Origin: Candidatus Peregrinibacteria bacterium
GTDB taxonomy: Bacteria; Patescibacteriota; Gracilibacteria; UBA1369; LOWO2-01-FULL-3
Reading direction: 5' to 3'
Length of the DNA stretch: 64,000 bases
Assembly (NCBI GenBank): GCA_018655275.1
Contig: JABIJZ010000002.1
Span: forward strand, 271,313-335,312
Part shown: piece after piece, positions 1 through 6,834 of the stretch
Numbering within the stretch: the stretch's first letter is position 1
Layout: each line of letters opens with the position of its first letter
Position numbers and translations under genes: made by a program
Notes under the pieces: generated by a model
The model's input: only the letters and a program-made list of their open reading frames with translations
What the model was told of the DNA's origin: nothing
Database searches by the model: none

Positions 1-516
1 CCCCTTCCGGATAGTCACCGCCAAATCATTGTAATCCTCCACAGAACCCAATCCATAAATACAAGAAACCGTCCCAACAATCAAAACATCATTTCGCGTA
101 AGCAAATTCGACGTCGCTTGATGCCGCAATTTCGCGATTTCCTCATTGATCGACGCATCTTTCTCGATATAAGTGTCTGTCGCCGGCATATACGCCTCCG
201 GCTGATAATAATCATAATACGAAACAAAATAACTCACCGCATTATTCGGAAACATCTCCTGAAACTCCGCACACAACTGCGCCGCCAAAGTTTTATTATG
301 AGACAAAACCAACGTCGGCTTCTGAATCTCCTGCACAACATTCGCCATAACAAAAGTCTTCCCCGAACCCGTCACCCCATGAACAATCTGATCCTCTTTC
401 CCCTTTTTCAACCCACCAACAAGATCCTTGATAGCCCGAGGCTGATCCCCTTTCGGCGTCATCTTCGATTTCAATTCAAACTTCTGATTTTTCACGATTT
501 TTTTGGACTTCCCCAT
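1..516 (-). CDS. uvrB: Excinuclease ABC subunit B, N-terminal part (cut by window edge)
   Basis: UvrB is the damage-verifying helicase of UvrABC nucleotide excision repair in the cytoplasm. The reading frame runs from an ATG at 516 to the window edge without a stop and gives the first 172 residues. Walker A (GVTGSGKT) is at residues 47-54, and the tyrosine-rich beta-hairpin that probes DNA (YDYYQPEAY) is at 101-109, both as in the family. The rest of the protein lies outside the window. A TATAAA box at 522-527 puts the expected transcription start within a base or two of the ATG, so the mRNA may be leaderless. No Shine-Dalgarno sequence is present. The identification is secure. Confidence 0.95.
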   Translation of the reverse strand, partial: MGKSKKIVKNQKFELKSKMTPKGDQPRAIKDLVGGLKKGKEDQIVHGVTGSGKTFVMANVVQEIQKPTLVLSHNKTLAAQLCAEFQEMFPNNAVSYFVSYYDYYQPEAYMPATDTYIEKDASINEEIAKLRHQATSNLLTRNDVLIVGTVSCIYGLGSVEDYNDLAVTIRKG

Positions 517-521
517 AGTTT

Positions 522-527
522 TTTATA
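522..527 (-). promoter_or_regulatory. Candidate -10 box of uvrB (leaderless)
   Basis: TATAAA on the minus strand ends six bases before the uvrB ATG, which places the predicted transcription start at about 515-516. No good -35 hexamer is seen at 17 bp. Position and AT-rich context are the only evidence. Confidence 0.4.
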
Positions 528-599
528 CAAAAAATTAGCCTAGAGATTCTAGCAAACTATCAGGGATTACTCCAGGGGAAATAGGTCACTAAGTCTTAA

Positions 600-1328
600 T
601 CACGCCACCCCCGTCAATAAGCCCCAAACAAAAACATCCTCTTTATCAATTCGAGACACACCATGTTCATCCAAAAATCCTCGAATCAAGATCCTGGTTT
701 TACCTACACATTCATGGTACAAATTCTCCCTATCACCTCCATCAGCATCAGAACCTTCTCTATAAGTCACTATTTCTTCAGAAATCTTGCCAGCCAAAGA
801 AGCAATACTAAAATCTTCACCAGTACCAGTAGCCCCTGACACCAAATGCCTTAGTTTATGATCGTCAACACATCTTCCCATTTTTTTCAAAAGATCCATC
901 TCAAGACGTTCAGCCAAAGAGGCCTGTTCTTTAAGATCCAAAGACTCCTTCCAACCCTCAATAGCTTCCCTAACAGAGTGAAATGCCCTCTCATCTACAG
1001 TTCCCCAAGCTTTCACACCCTTTGTAGGAGAACCATCAACCTCATTAATAATCCCAGCTTTCCCCAACACCTCCCAAACTTTACCCCACGTAAGACCAAG
1101 AGCTTTATCAAATATCAGATCTTCAGTTCCATCACGAAAAGACAATTCATCCCCAGGCTGTGCTTTTCCAATTTTATTTTCAATCCCAGTATTCACTACA
1201 CCTCTAACATTCACCTCCCCAGTATCATACCAATCAAGACCTCTCGACTCATCTCCTATTCTTTCAAATAAACCCCTCGAATTATTTTTGACAATAGTGC
1301 CCCCCTCGCCCGTTAAGACATCCTTCAT
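600..1328 (-). CDS. Hypothetical protein, 242 aa
   Basis: I do not recognise this protein. It has no signal peptide or membrane segment, is rich in Gly, Asp, Glu and Lys, and looks like a soluble mixed alpha/beta protein. Two Cys (near residues 150 and 207) are not in an obvious metal motif. The ATG at 1328 is preceded by an AT-rich leader without Shine-Dalgarno sequence. A TTGACA box (1380-1385) with TATTGT (1358-1363) at 16 bp spacing supports separate transcription. It stands alone between uvrB (same strand) and tRNA-Arg (opposite strand). It belongs to a set of unrecognised single genes with strong promoters in this window. That it is coding is likely; its function is unknown. Confidence 0.7.
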   Translation of the reverse strand: MKDVLTGEGGTIVKNNSRGLFERIGDESRGLDWYDTGEVNVRGVVNTGIENKIGKAQPGDELSFRDGTEDLIFDKALGLTWGKVWEVLGKAGIINEVDGSPTKGVKAWGTVDERAFHSVREAIEGWKESLDLKEQASLAERLEMDLLKKMGRCVDDHKLRHLVSGATGTGEDFSIASLAGKISEEIVTYREGSDADGGDRENLYHECVGKTRILIRGFLDEHGVSRIDKEDVFVWGLLTGVA

Positions 1329-1357
1329 ATAAATATATTGTTAAACAATAGGAGCAA

Positions 1358-1385
1358 ACAATACCTCAACACACACACATGTCAA
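1358..1385 (-). promoter_or_regulatory. Promoter of the 600-1328 gene
   Basis: On the minus strand TTGACA (1380-1385) and TATTGT (1358-1363) are separated by 16 bp, about 30 bp before the start codon. The -35 is consensus; the -10 is moderate. Confidence 0.5.
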
Positions 1386-1453
1386 ACATTTTGATTGCCC
1401 AAAACCACCTTTTTCAGTACTATAACCCACGCTTTTAAAGAAACTTCCGCCTA

Positions 1454-1528
1454 GACTCCATAGTTCAACGGATAGAATGTAAGCTTGCGGAGCTTAAGAT
1501 GCAGGTTCGATTCCTGCTGGGGTCACCA
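1454..1528 (+). tRNA. tRNA-Arg (anticodon GCG)
   Basis: A full cloverleaf folds by eye: acceptor GACTCCA/TGGGGTC, D stem GTTC/GAAT, anticodon stem TAAGC/GCTTA, T stem GCAGG/CCTGC with loop TTCGATT, a 4-nt variable loop and an encoded CCA end. The seven-base loop TTGCGGA puts GCG at positions 34-36, which reads CGC (and CGU by wobble) as arginine. Most bacteria use an A34 tRNA-Arg (ACG, edited to ICG) for this box, so a G34 form is unusual. It may mean that the A-to-I editing route is not used here. Confidence 0.93.
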
Positions 1529-1530
1529 CA

Positions 1531-1558
1531 GTCACAGAAAACAAAACAATCCTGTGAC
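1531..1558 (+). other. Hairpin just after tRNA-Arg
   Basis: A perfect 7-bp inverted repeat, GTCACAG (1531-1537) and CTGTGAC (1552-1558), encloses a 14-nt A-rich loop directly downstream of the tRNA. No T run follows, so it may be a processing or pausing structure rather than a classical terminator. Confidence 0.4.
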
Positions 1559-1580
1559 AAAAACAAACCACACAGGTAAG

Positions 1581-1614
1581 TGCAACAACTTTCCAATCAC
1601 AAAGTTGTTTTGCA
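1581..1614 (+). terminator. Strong hairpin between tRNA-Arg and the next gene
   Basis: TGCAACAACTTT pairs with AAAGTTGTT-T-TGCA (one bulged T) across an 8-nt loop. The uninterrupted central stem is 9 bp. It may terminate tRNA-Arg transcription, although the T-rich tract lies inside the 3' arm rather than after it. It also overlaps the candidate promoter of the next gene. Confidence 0.4.
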
Positions 1615-1633
1615 CAACCCAATAATGTAAAAT
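1605..1633 (+). promoter_or_regulatory. Candidate promoter of the 1666 gene
   Basis: TTGTTT (1605-1610) and TAAAAT (1628-1633) are 17 bp apart, predicting a start near 1640, about 26 nt before the ATG. There is no Shine-Dalgarno sequence in the leader. Confidence 0.45.
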
Positions 1634-1665
1634 AAAAAACAACATACATCTTTAACCCTCAAATT

Positions 1666-1944
1666 ATGATGTTTCACGAAGATCTCTCATGGCTATCTGT
1701 AGCCTGGTGCCTGCACGGACTGTTCTGCCTAGCACTTTTTATCGGTGTAATCCTGTTTGTTGTATGGGCTAGCAAACACCTCAACAAAAAAGGTCTGAAA
1801 AAATTAGTAATCTGGCTCCTAGCTATCGGACTTGTCGGACTGCTAATTACAGCACCTTTCGCAAATAGACACTTCAAAGACACAATGGGTAAATGGGGAA
1901 AATTCAAAATGATGGACGAAGTCACTGAAGAAGTGACTGAATAA
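1666..1944 (+). CDS. Small membrane protein, 92 aa
   Basis: I do not recognise the family. The sequence shows two hydrophobic segments (about residues 12-36 and 46-64) joined by a short basic loop, then a hydrophilic acidic tail ending in a repeated VTEEVTE motif. It is probably an inner-membrane protein with a two-helix hairpin. A second in-frame ATG follows the first immediately, and either may be used. The DUF5652 gene starts 18 bp downstream, so the two small membrane proteins are probably co-transcribed and may act together. The function is unknown. Confidence 0.7.
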   Translation: MMFHEDLSWLSVAWCLHGLFCLALFIGVILFVVWASKHLNKKGLKKLVIWLLAIGLVGLLITAPFANRHFKDTMGKWGKFKMMDEVTEEVTE

Positions 1945-1962
1945 CATTTAACCTAAAATCCC

Positions 1963-2229
1963 ATGGAAGTAACAGCAATAACAACCACTCTGGAAGAACT
2001 ATCTCCAGAAAAATTGGAAGCAGCAAAAGAAATTCTATCTCAAATAGAAATGATAGCAGAATACTGGTGGATACTAATCCTCCTAATTATCTGGACCCTT
2101 GTTTGGAAAGGACTCGCGCTTTGGAAAGCTGCAAGAAACAAAAGTAAACCTTGGTTCATTGTGCTCCTTCTCGTAAACACAGTAGGAATACTCGACCTCA
2201 TTTACTACTTCGCAACAAAGAAAAAATAA
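1963..2229 (+). CDS. DUF5652 family small membrane protein
   Basis: The 88-residue protein has an amphipathic N-terminus (1-30), a hydrophobic helix (about 33-52), the basic segment ALWKAARNKSKPWF, and a second helix ending YYFATKKK. The pattern of a tryptophan-rich first helix, xLWKAARNxxxxWF and then NTxGILxLIYYF is the signature of DUF5652, a short family common in Patescibacteria whose function is unknown. It follows another two-helix protein by 18 bp and is followed by a clear terminator hairpin, so the pair forms a small operon. The start ATG has no Shine-Dalgarno sequence. Confidence 0.8.
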   Translation: MEVTAITTTLEELSPEKLEAAKEILSQIEMIAEYWWILILLIIWTLVWKGLALWKAARNKSKPWFIVLLLVNTVGILDLIYYFATKKK

Positions 2230-2247
2230 CAGCAAAACACAAAAACT

Positions 2248-2284
2248 GAAAAGAAGTTGATTCTCTATTGACTTCTTTTCTTTT
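2248..2284 (+). terminator. Intrinsic terminator after the DUF5652 gene
   Basis: A perfect 10-bp stem, GAAAAGAAGT (2248-2257) with ACTTCTTTTC (2271-2280), has a 13-nt loop and is followed by TTTT. The 3' arm overlaps the -35 box of the trpR promoter, so termination and trpR initiation share sequence. Confidence 0.7.
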
Positions 2285-2296
2285 CGCATGTAGTGT
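2268..2296 (+). promoter_or_regulatory. trpR promoter
   Basis: TTGACT (2268-2273) and TAGTGT (2291-2296) are separated by exactly 17 bp, predicting a start near 2303 and a leader of about 35 nt. The candidate TrpR operator covers the end of the -10 box and the start site. Confidence 0.6.
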
Positions 2297-2313
2297 ATCA
2301 ACGTAATAGTACA
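2294..2313 (+). promoter_or_regulatory. Candidate TrpR operator
   Basis: The 20-bp site TGTATCAACGTAATAGTACA matches the E. coli consensus TGTACTAGTTAACTAGTACA at 13 positions, including the outer TGTA and the whole right half TAGTACA. It overlaps the trpR -10 box and start site, the place expected for autoregulation. The match was made by eye. Confidence 0.55.
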
Positions 2314-2337
2314 AAGCTACGCAAACACACACATAAC

Positions 2338-2616
2338 ATGGCAAACAAACTCACAAAAAATCTATTAAATCGGCTAACTGAGATCAACGATCCTCAGGAC
2401 ATGCACGTATTCCTAAAGATGGTATTAACACCCAAAGAACTCGAAGAGATCCCAAAACGTATCGAAATTTTCGACCAACTTCGCAAAGGCACACCTCAAA
2501 GAAAAATTGCCAAAGAGCTAAACGTAGGAATCGCCACAGTCACTCGCGGCTCACGCGAACTTCAAAAAAACAAGAACTGGCGGAACACTGAAAAATCTCG
2601 GCAGTCTTTAGCTTAA
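2338..2616 (+). CDS. trpR: Trp operon repressor
   Basis: TrpR is the tryptophan-activated repressor of trp biosynthesis and binds DNA as an all-helical dimer. The 92-residue product has the family core LTPKELEEIPKRIEIFDQLRKG and the helix-turn-helix QRKIAKELNVGIATVTRGS (about residues 54-72), which follows E. coli TrpR (GIATITRGS) more closely than the Firmicutes YerC relatives. The ATG at 2338 was chosen over upstream in-frame codons because the homologous region begins there and the upstream codons lie in the promoter and operator. It stands 68 bp before trpE, so it probably controls the following operon and itself. TrpR is best known from Proteobacteria and Chlamydia; its presence here suggests transfer. 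Confidence 0.9.
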   Translation: MANKLTKNLLNRLTEINDPQDMHVFLKMVLTPKELEEIPKRIEIFDQLRKGTPQRKIAKELNVGIATVTRGSRELQKNKNWRNTEKSRQSLA

Positions 2617-2663
2617 AACACACTCAAACAAAACTAAGATGCCGAGAACCCAGGCGTTTTTTT
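2596..2663 (+). promoter_or_regulatory. Attenuator-like leader between trpR and trpE
   Basis: A perfect 8-bp inverted repeat, TCTCGGCA (2596-2603) and TGCCGAGA (2640-2647), spans the trpR stop codon. The second arm overlaps a short stem ATGCC (2639-2643)/GGCGT (2653-2657) that runs into seven T (2657-2663). The two pairings exclude each other and only the second is terminator-like. The terminator stem is short, and no Trp-rich leader peptide or T-box is visible, so what would switch it is unknown. Confidence 0.4.
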
Positions 2664-2684
2664 AATATCCAACAATTAACAACC

Positions 2685-4097
2685 ATGACCAAATTCAAAA
2701 AAATCAATCAGGACCTAATAGAAGGACGGACAGAAATCCCCTACGTTCAGGCAACCCCAGTATTCTCAAAATTTTACAAAAACTATAAACACAAATTTCT
2801 ATTCGAATCCGCAGACATTTCACCTATATACGGAAGATTAAGCTTGATAGGCGTAGATCCATCAATAAAATTCACAGGCAAAGACACGAAATCCAAAATC
2901 CAAACATTGAACAACCGCGGAAACAATTTTCAACTCCGGAGTCGAAAAATCTCCAGAGAAAGAAAATCAACTCCGGAGTCATTCCTAAAAGAATTCCGTA
3001 TCAAACAAAAAACCTTCCTAGGACTATACGGAGCATTCAGCTACGACTTCATCAGAACATTCGAAGACATCGGCCAAAAACTCCCAAAAAACAACACAAA
3101 CGACTTCACTTTATTCCTATACGACACATTCATCCACTTCGATCATTTAAAAGAAAAATGCGAAATCATCGTATACAGAAAAACCAAAAAAGAGATCCAA
3201 GAAACAACCTCAAAACTCAAAAAAGAAATCGCGAAATCCCCTCAACCCACTCCAAAATACAAAATCCAAGAACCAAACTTCAGCCTAACAAAAAAAGAAT
3301 ACGAAGACTTGGTCCGCAAAGCAAAAACATACACGAAAAAAGGCGAACTATACGAAGTAGTCTTCTCAAATATATTGAAAGCAAAATTCGCCGGCGATCC
3401 TTTCGCCCTCTACATGAAATACCGAGAAATAAACCCATCCCCATACATGTTCCACTTCGATTTCGGCAACGAACAACTGGTAGGAGCATCTCCAGAGATG
3501 ATGGTTCGATGCGAAGACAACAAAGTCCATTTAAGACCAATTTCCGGAACCGCAAAAAGGAGCCAAGACCCCATAGAAGACCACGACAACATGCTAAAAC
3601 TTCTCCAAGACCCAAAAGAAAAAGCGGAACTGGACATGCTCGTAGACCTCGGCAGAAACGACCTTAGCCGAGTATGCGAACCAGGCATCGAAATCTCCGA
3701 CTACAGATTCATAGAAAAATATTCAAAAGTAATGCACACAATCACCCACCTAACAGGCACGCTCAGAAAAGACTGTACAGCCCTAGACGCCCTCATCTCT
3801 TGCATAAACGCAGGAACACTCACAGGAACCCCAAAAATCGCAGCAATGCAGGCTATAGAAACCCACGAGAAAGAAAGGCGCGGCTACTACGGCGGAACAA
3901 TAGGATACCTAACTCTAAACGGAGATATGGACACAGGAATAATCATTCGAACCGCCCACATAAAAAACGGCAATTTAAGATTCCAAGTAGGAGCAACCCT
4001 CCTAAACGACTCAACTCCATCAAAAGAATATCAAGAGACCTTGAACAAAGCCCAAGCTTTCCTCCAAACATTCGAAACTAACCCCCTATCACAATGA
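2685..4097 (+). CDS. trpE: Anthranilate synthase component I
   Basis: TrpE aminates chorismate and releases anthranilate and pyruvate, using ammonia from TrpG. The 470-residue protein has the N-terminal Trp-binding region with LFESADIS (about 39-46, the feedback site LLESx) and the chorismate-binding domain with RPISGTAKR (about 284), DLGRNDLSRV (about 320) and GTLTGTPKIAAMQ (about 376). The ATG overlaps nothing upstream; the stop overlaps the trpG start (ATGA at 4094). Residues about 83-99 lie in a variable region and are encoded by a stretch holding two copies of the palindrome ACTCCGGAGT (2933-2942, 2970-2979) that recurs near 53,235. Full length, no lost catalytic motif. Confidence 0.96.
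   Translation: MTKFKKINQDLIEGRTEIPYVQATPVFSKFYKNYKHKFLFESADISPIYGRLSLIGVDPSIKFTGKDTKSKIQTLNNRGNNFQLRSRKISRERKSTPESFLKEFRIKQKTFLGLYGAFSYDFIRTFEDIGQKLPKNNTNDFTLFLYDTFIHFDHLKEKCEIIVYRKTKKEIQETTSKLKKEIAKSPQPTPKYKIQEPNFSLTKKEYEDLVRKAKTYTKKGELYEVVFSNILKAKFAGDPFALYMKYREINPSPYMFHFDFGNEQLVGASPEMMVRCEDNKVHLRPISGTAKRSQDPIEDHDNMLKLLQDPKEKAELDMLVDLGRNDLSRVCEPGIEISDYRFIEKYSKVMHTITHLTGTLRKDCTALDALISCINAGTLTGTPKIAAMQAIETHEKERRGYYGGTIGYLTLNGDMDTGIIIRTAHIKNGNLRFQVGATLLNDSTPSKEYQETLNKAQAFLQTFETNPLSQ
2929..2980 (+). repeat. Two ACTCCGGAGT palindromes inside trpE
   Basis: Perfect 10-bp palindromes at 2933-2942 and 2970-2979 lie 37 bp apart inside the trpE coding region. The first has the same 15-nt core (TTCAACTCCGGAGTC) as 53230-53244 in the intergenic palindrome cluster. 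The reading frame stays open through both. Confidence 0.6.
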
Positions 4098-4660
4098 AAA
4101 AAGTCCTTATAATAGACAACTTCGACTCCTTTACATTCAATCTCGTTGAATATTTTAGGCTATGCAAATGCGAAGTCGAAATTCACAGAAACAACATCGA
4201 TCCAGACCTGGTTGAGCAAATCTCCCCAGACTTGATAGTCCTCTCCCCCGGCCCATCTATTCCCAAAAAAGCCGGCAACCTCTTAGCAATCATCGACAAA
4301 TATCACAAAAAATTCCCAATGTTTGGTGTTTGCTTGGGCCATGAAGCTTTGATCGAATATTTCGGTGGATCGCTAAAATACGTAAAACCCGTCCACGGCA
4401 AATCATCACCAATCACCCACAACAAAAAAGAAATTTTCACCAAAATACCACAAAATTTCCAAGCCGGACGATACCACTCCCTAGCAGGCAACAAAATTCC
4501 AAATTGCTTCAACATCACAGCAAAAACAGACGGCCTCACAATGGCAATCAAACACAAACATCTCCCAATATACGGAGTCCAATTTCACCCCGAATCAATC
4601 CTAACAATGAAAAACCAAAACGGTCTCAAACTAATCAATAACTTAATGTCATGCATATAA
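4094..4660 (+). CDS. trpG: Anthranilate synthase component II (glutamine amidotransferase)
   Basis: TrpG hydrolyses glutamine and channels ammonia to TrpE. The 188-residue class I amidotransferase has the oxyanion motif SPGPSIP (about 52-58), the nucleophile Cys in GVCLGHEA (about residue 79), the PVHGKSSPI segment and the His-Glu pair in FHPES (about 165-168). The length is typical for an unfused TrpG. Its ATG overlaps the trpE stop (ATGA), and its end overlaps the start of the trpD-C-F gene by 10 bp, which implies translational coupling along the operon. A role as PabA for folate synthesis as well is possible, as in other bacteria with one such subunit, but nothing here shows it. Confidence 0.95.
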   Translation: MKKVLIIDNFDSFTFNLVEYFRLCKCEVEIHRNNIDPDLVEQISPDLIVLSPGPSIPKKAGNLLAIIDKYHKKFPMFGVCLGHEALIEYFGGSLKYVKPVHGKSSPITHNKKEIFTKIPQNFQAGRYHSLAGNKIPNCFNITAKTDGLTMAIKHKHLPIYGVQFHPESILTMKNQNGLKLINNLMSCI

Positions 4661-6834
4661 TAACTTTTCTCAAAAAAAGCATAAAAGGAGAACTATCGCT
4701 GGAAGAGCAGAAAAAATATCTCCAAACAAAGACTGACATCACACCTCAGGAGCTAGCTGCAACAGTCAAATTTCTCCAAAAACAAATGTCGCAAAAAATA
4801 AACCTCCCCGACGCCATCGACATATGCGGCACAGGAGGCTCAGGATTACCAAGAATCAACACCTCAACAATCGCAAGCATCCTACTCGCCCGTTCAGGTA
4901 TCAAAATCGCAAAACACGGCAACAAAGCAGCCAGCGGACGATTCGGCAGCTTCGACCTAATAGAAAAACTAGGCATCGATTTATCCCTCACACCCAAACA
5001 AATCGAAAAGAATTTCGAAAAAACCAATTTGGCATTTTTATATGCAAGAAATTTTCACCCAGTCATGAGACATTTCGCAGAAGCTAGAACAGCAATCGGC
5101 AAACCAACATTTTTCAATCTCTTAGGCCCACTACTCAACCCAGCAAACACACAAAAACAAGTGATCGGCACAACCTTCAAAGACAAGATGCAACTGCTCG
5201 CAGAAACATGCAAAATCCTCGGCAAAAAACACATAATAATCGTCAGCGGATCAGACGGCCTGGACGAAGTAACCCTCACCGGGAAAACCTACGTCACAGA
5301 ACTCCTCAACAACAAAATCTCAAACTACGAAATCTCCCCAGAAGACTTTGGAATGAAAAGAGCCAAGTTTTCAGAAATAAAAGGAGGCACACCAGCCTTC
5401 AATACCAAAATTTGCAAACAAATCCTCGAGGATAAATGCAAAACACGCCACAAAGACCTCGTGTTAATAAACTGCGCCCTAGCCCTAAGATTAATCAATC
5501 AAAAACCCAACATCCTGACAAAAATCGTAAACGACAAAGAAATCCCAAAGATCTCAAAACCCGAAATCAAAAACCTACAAAAATCAGACCGGAATTTCCT
5601 AAAAGCCCTAAAGACCGGTCAAACATCAGTCATCGCAGAAATCAAAAAAGCCTCACCAAGCAAAGGCCTGATCTCAAAAGACTTTGATCCTAAAAAAATC
5701 GCCCAAAATTACGAGGAAAATGGAGCATCAGCAATTTCAGTCATAACAGACAAAAAACATTTCCAAGGAAGCTTCCAGAATCTCAAAATTGCACGCCAAA
5801 ACACAACACACACACCACTCCTCTGCAAAGATTTCATAATCCACGAAAATCAAATATTCCAAGCCAGGAAACACGGCGCAGACGCAATCCTCCTCATCGC
5901 CGCACTCCTGTCACAAAGCCAAATCACACAATTCACAAAACTCGCAAAAACCTTAAACATGGACGTACTTTGCGAAGTCCACACAATAGAAGAACTCGAA
6001 AAAGCCCTGAAAACTCCAGTCAAAATAATAGGAATCAACAACCGAGATCTCACCACTTTTAAAACCGACCTCAACACCACCAACAAAATCGCAAAACACA
6101 TCCCCAAACACATAACAATAGTCTCAGAAAGCGGCATTCATTCAAAAAAAGACATACAATCCCTCCCAAAAAACATCAACGCAGTTTTGGTGGGAACTTC
6201 GCTCATGCAAGGAACAAAAATCTCCCAGCTCATCCCCAAGAAATTAAAGATCTGCGGAGTCCGAACCGCAAAAACAGCCAAATTCTGCGAGGAAATCGGA
6301 GTCGACTTCATCGGCCTCAATTTCGTACCAACAAGCAAAAGAAAAATCACAACCAAGAAAGCCATCCGAATCTGCAAATCAACCACGAACATCTACAAAG
6401 TCGGCATTTTTCAAAACCAACCAATCGAAGAAATCGACAAACTAGCTCCACACCTCGACTTCATCCAATTGTCAGGAGAAGAGCCATTAAGCTTCGTGAA
6501 AAAATGCCAAAAACCAGTCATCAAAACAATCAAACTCCACGCAAAAAAAGACATCGCCGAAGCCGAGAAATTCTTCCCCCACTGCGCATACATACTATTC
6601 GATAGCACAATCCCAGGAAGCGGAAAATCCGCAAACCACAAACCCCTAAGAAACTTCAAAAAACCATTCCTACTAGCGGGCGGCATCAATCCATCAAACA
6701 CAAAAGAAGCCCTCAAACATAACCCTCTAGGTATAGACATAGCCAGCGGCGCAGAAATTCACAAACCTTACAGAAAACCACAAATTAGTCACAAAAAAAT
6801 CACCCAAATTTTTAACCAAATAAAATCATGTTAA
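4651..6834 (+). CDS. trpDCF: Trifunctional TrpD-TrpC-TrpF fusion
   Basis: One 727-residue polypeptide carries three consecutive tryptophan enzymes. Residues 1 to about 285 are anthranilate phosphoribosyltransferase (CGTGGSG at 58-64, NLLGPLLNP, SGSDGLDEVTL). About 288-525 are indole-3-glycerol phosphate synthase (KIVNDKEIPK start, VIAEIKKASPSKG, catalytic Lys in LLCKDFI, GINNRDL, VSESGI). About 530-727 are phosphoribosylanthranilate isomerase (catalytic Cys in KICGVR, Asp in LFDS, LAGGINPSN). All key residues are present. The TrpD part lacks the last 40 or so residues of the usual C-terminus, so IGPS is joined directly. The frame is open throughout, and the ATG overlaps trpG. TrpC-TrpF fusions are common; a D-C-F order in one chain is rare. 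Confidence 0.95.
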   Translation: MHIITFLKKSIKGELSLEEQKKYLQTKTDITPQELAATVKFLQKQMSQKINLPDAIDICGTGGSGLPRINTSTIASILLARSGIKIAKHGNKAASGRFGSFDLIEKLGIDLSLTPKQIEKNFEKTNLAFLYARNFHPVMRHFAEARTAIGKPTFFNLLGPLLNPANTQKQVIGTTFKDKMQLLAETCKILGKKHIIIVSGSDGLDEVTLTGKTYVTELLNNKISNYEISPEDFGMKRAKFSEIKGGTPAFNTKICKQILEDKCKTRHKDLVLINCALALRLINQKPNILTKIVNDKEIPKISKPEIKNLQKSDRNFLKALKTGQTSVIAEIKKASPSKGLISKDFDPKKIAQNYEENGASAISVITDKKHFQGSFQNLKIARQNTTHTPLLCKDFIIHENQIFQARKHGADAILLIAALLSQSQITQFTKLAKTLNMDVLCEVHTIEELEKALKTPVKIIGINNRDLTTFKTDLNTTNKIAKHIPKHITIVSESGIHSKKDIQSLPKNINAVLVGTSLMQGTKISQLIPKKLKICGVRTAKTAKFCEEIGVDFIGLNFVPTSKRKITTKKAIRICKSTTNIYKVGIFQNQPIEEIDKLAPHLDFIQLSGEEPLSFVKKCQKPVIKTIKLHAKKDIAEAEKFFPHCAYILFDSTIPGSGKSANHKPLRNFKKPFLLAGGINPSNTKEALKHNPLGIDIASGAEIHKPYRKPQISHKKITQIFNQIKSC

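Noticed and set aside
3158..4081. Long basic open frames on the plus strand inside trpE and similar ones in trpDCF, trpB and trpA
   Set aside because: They are Arg/Lys/Asn/Pro-rich shadow frames of A/C-rich genes, with no homology and full overlap with known enzymes.
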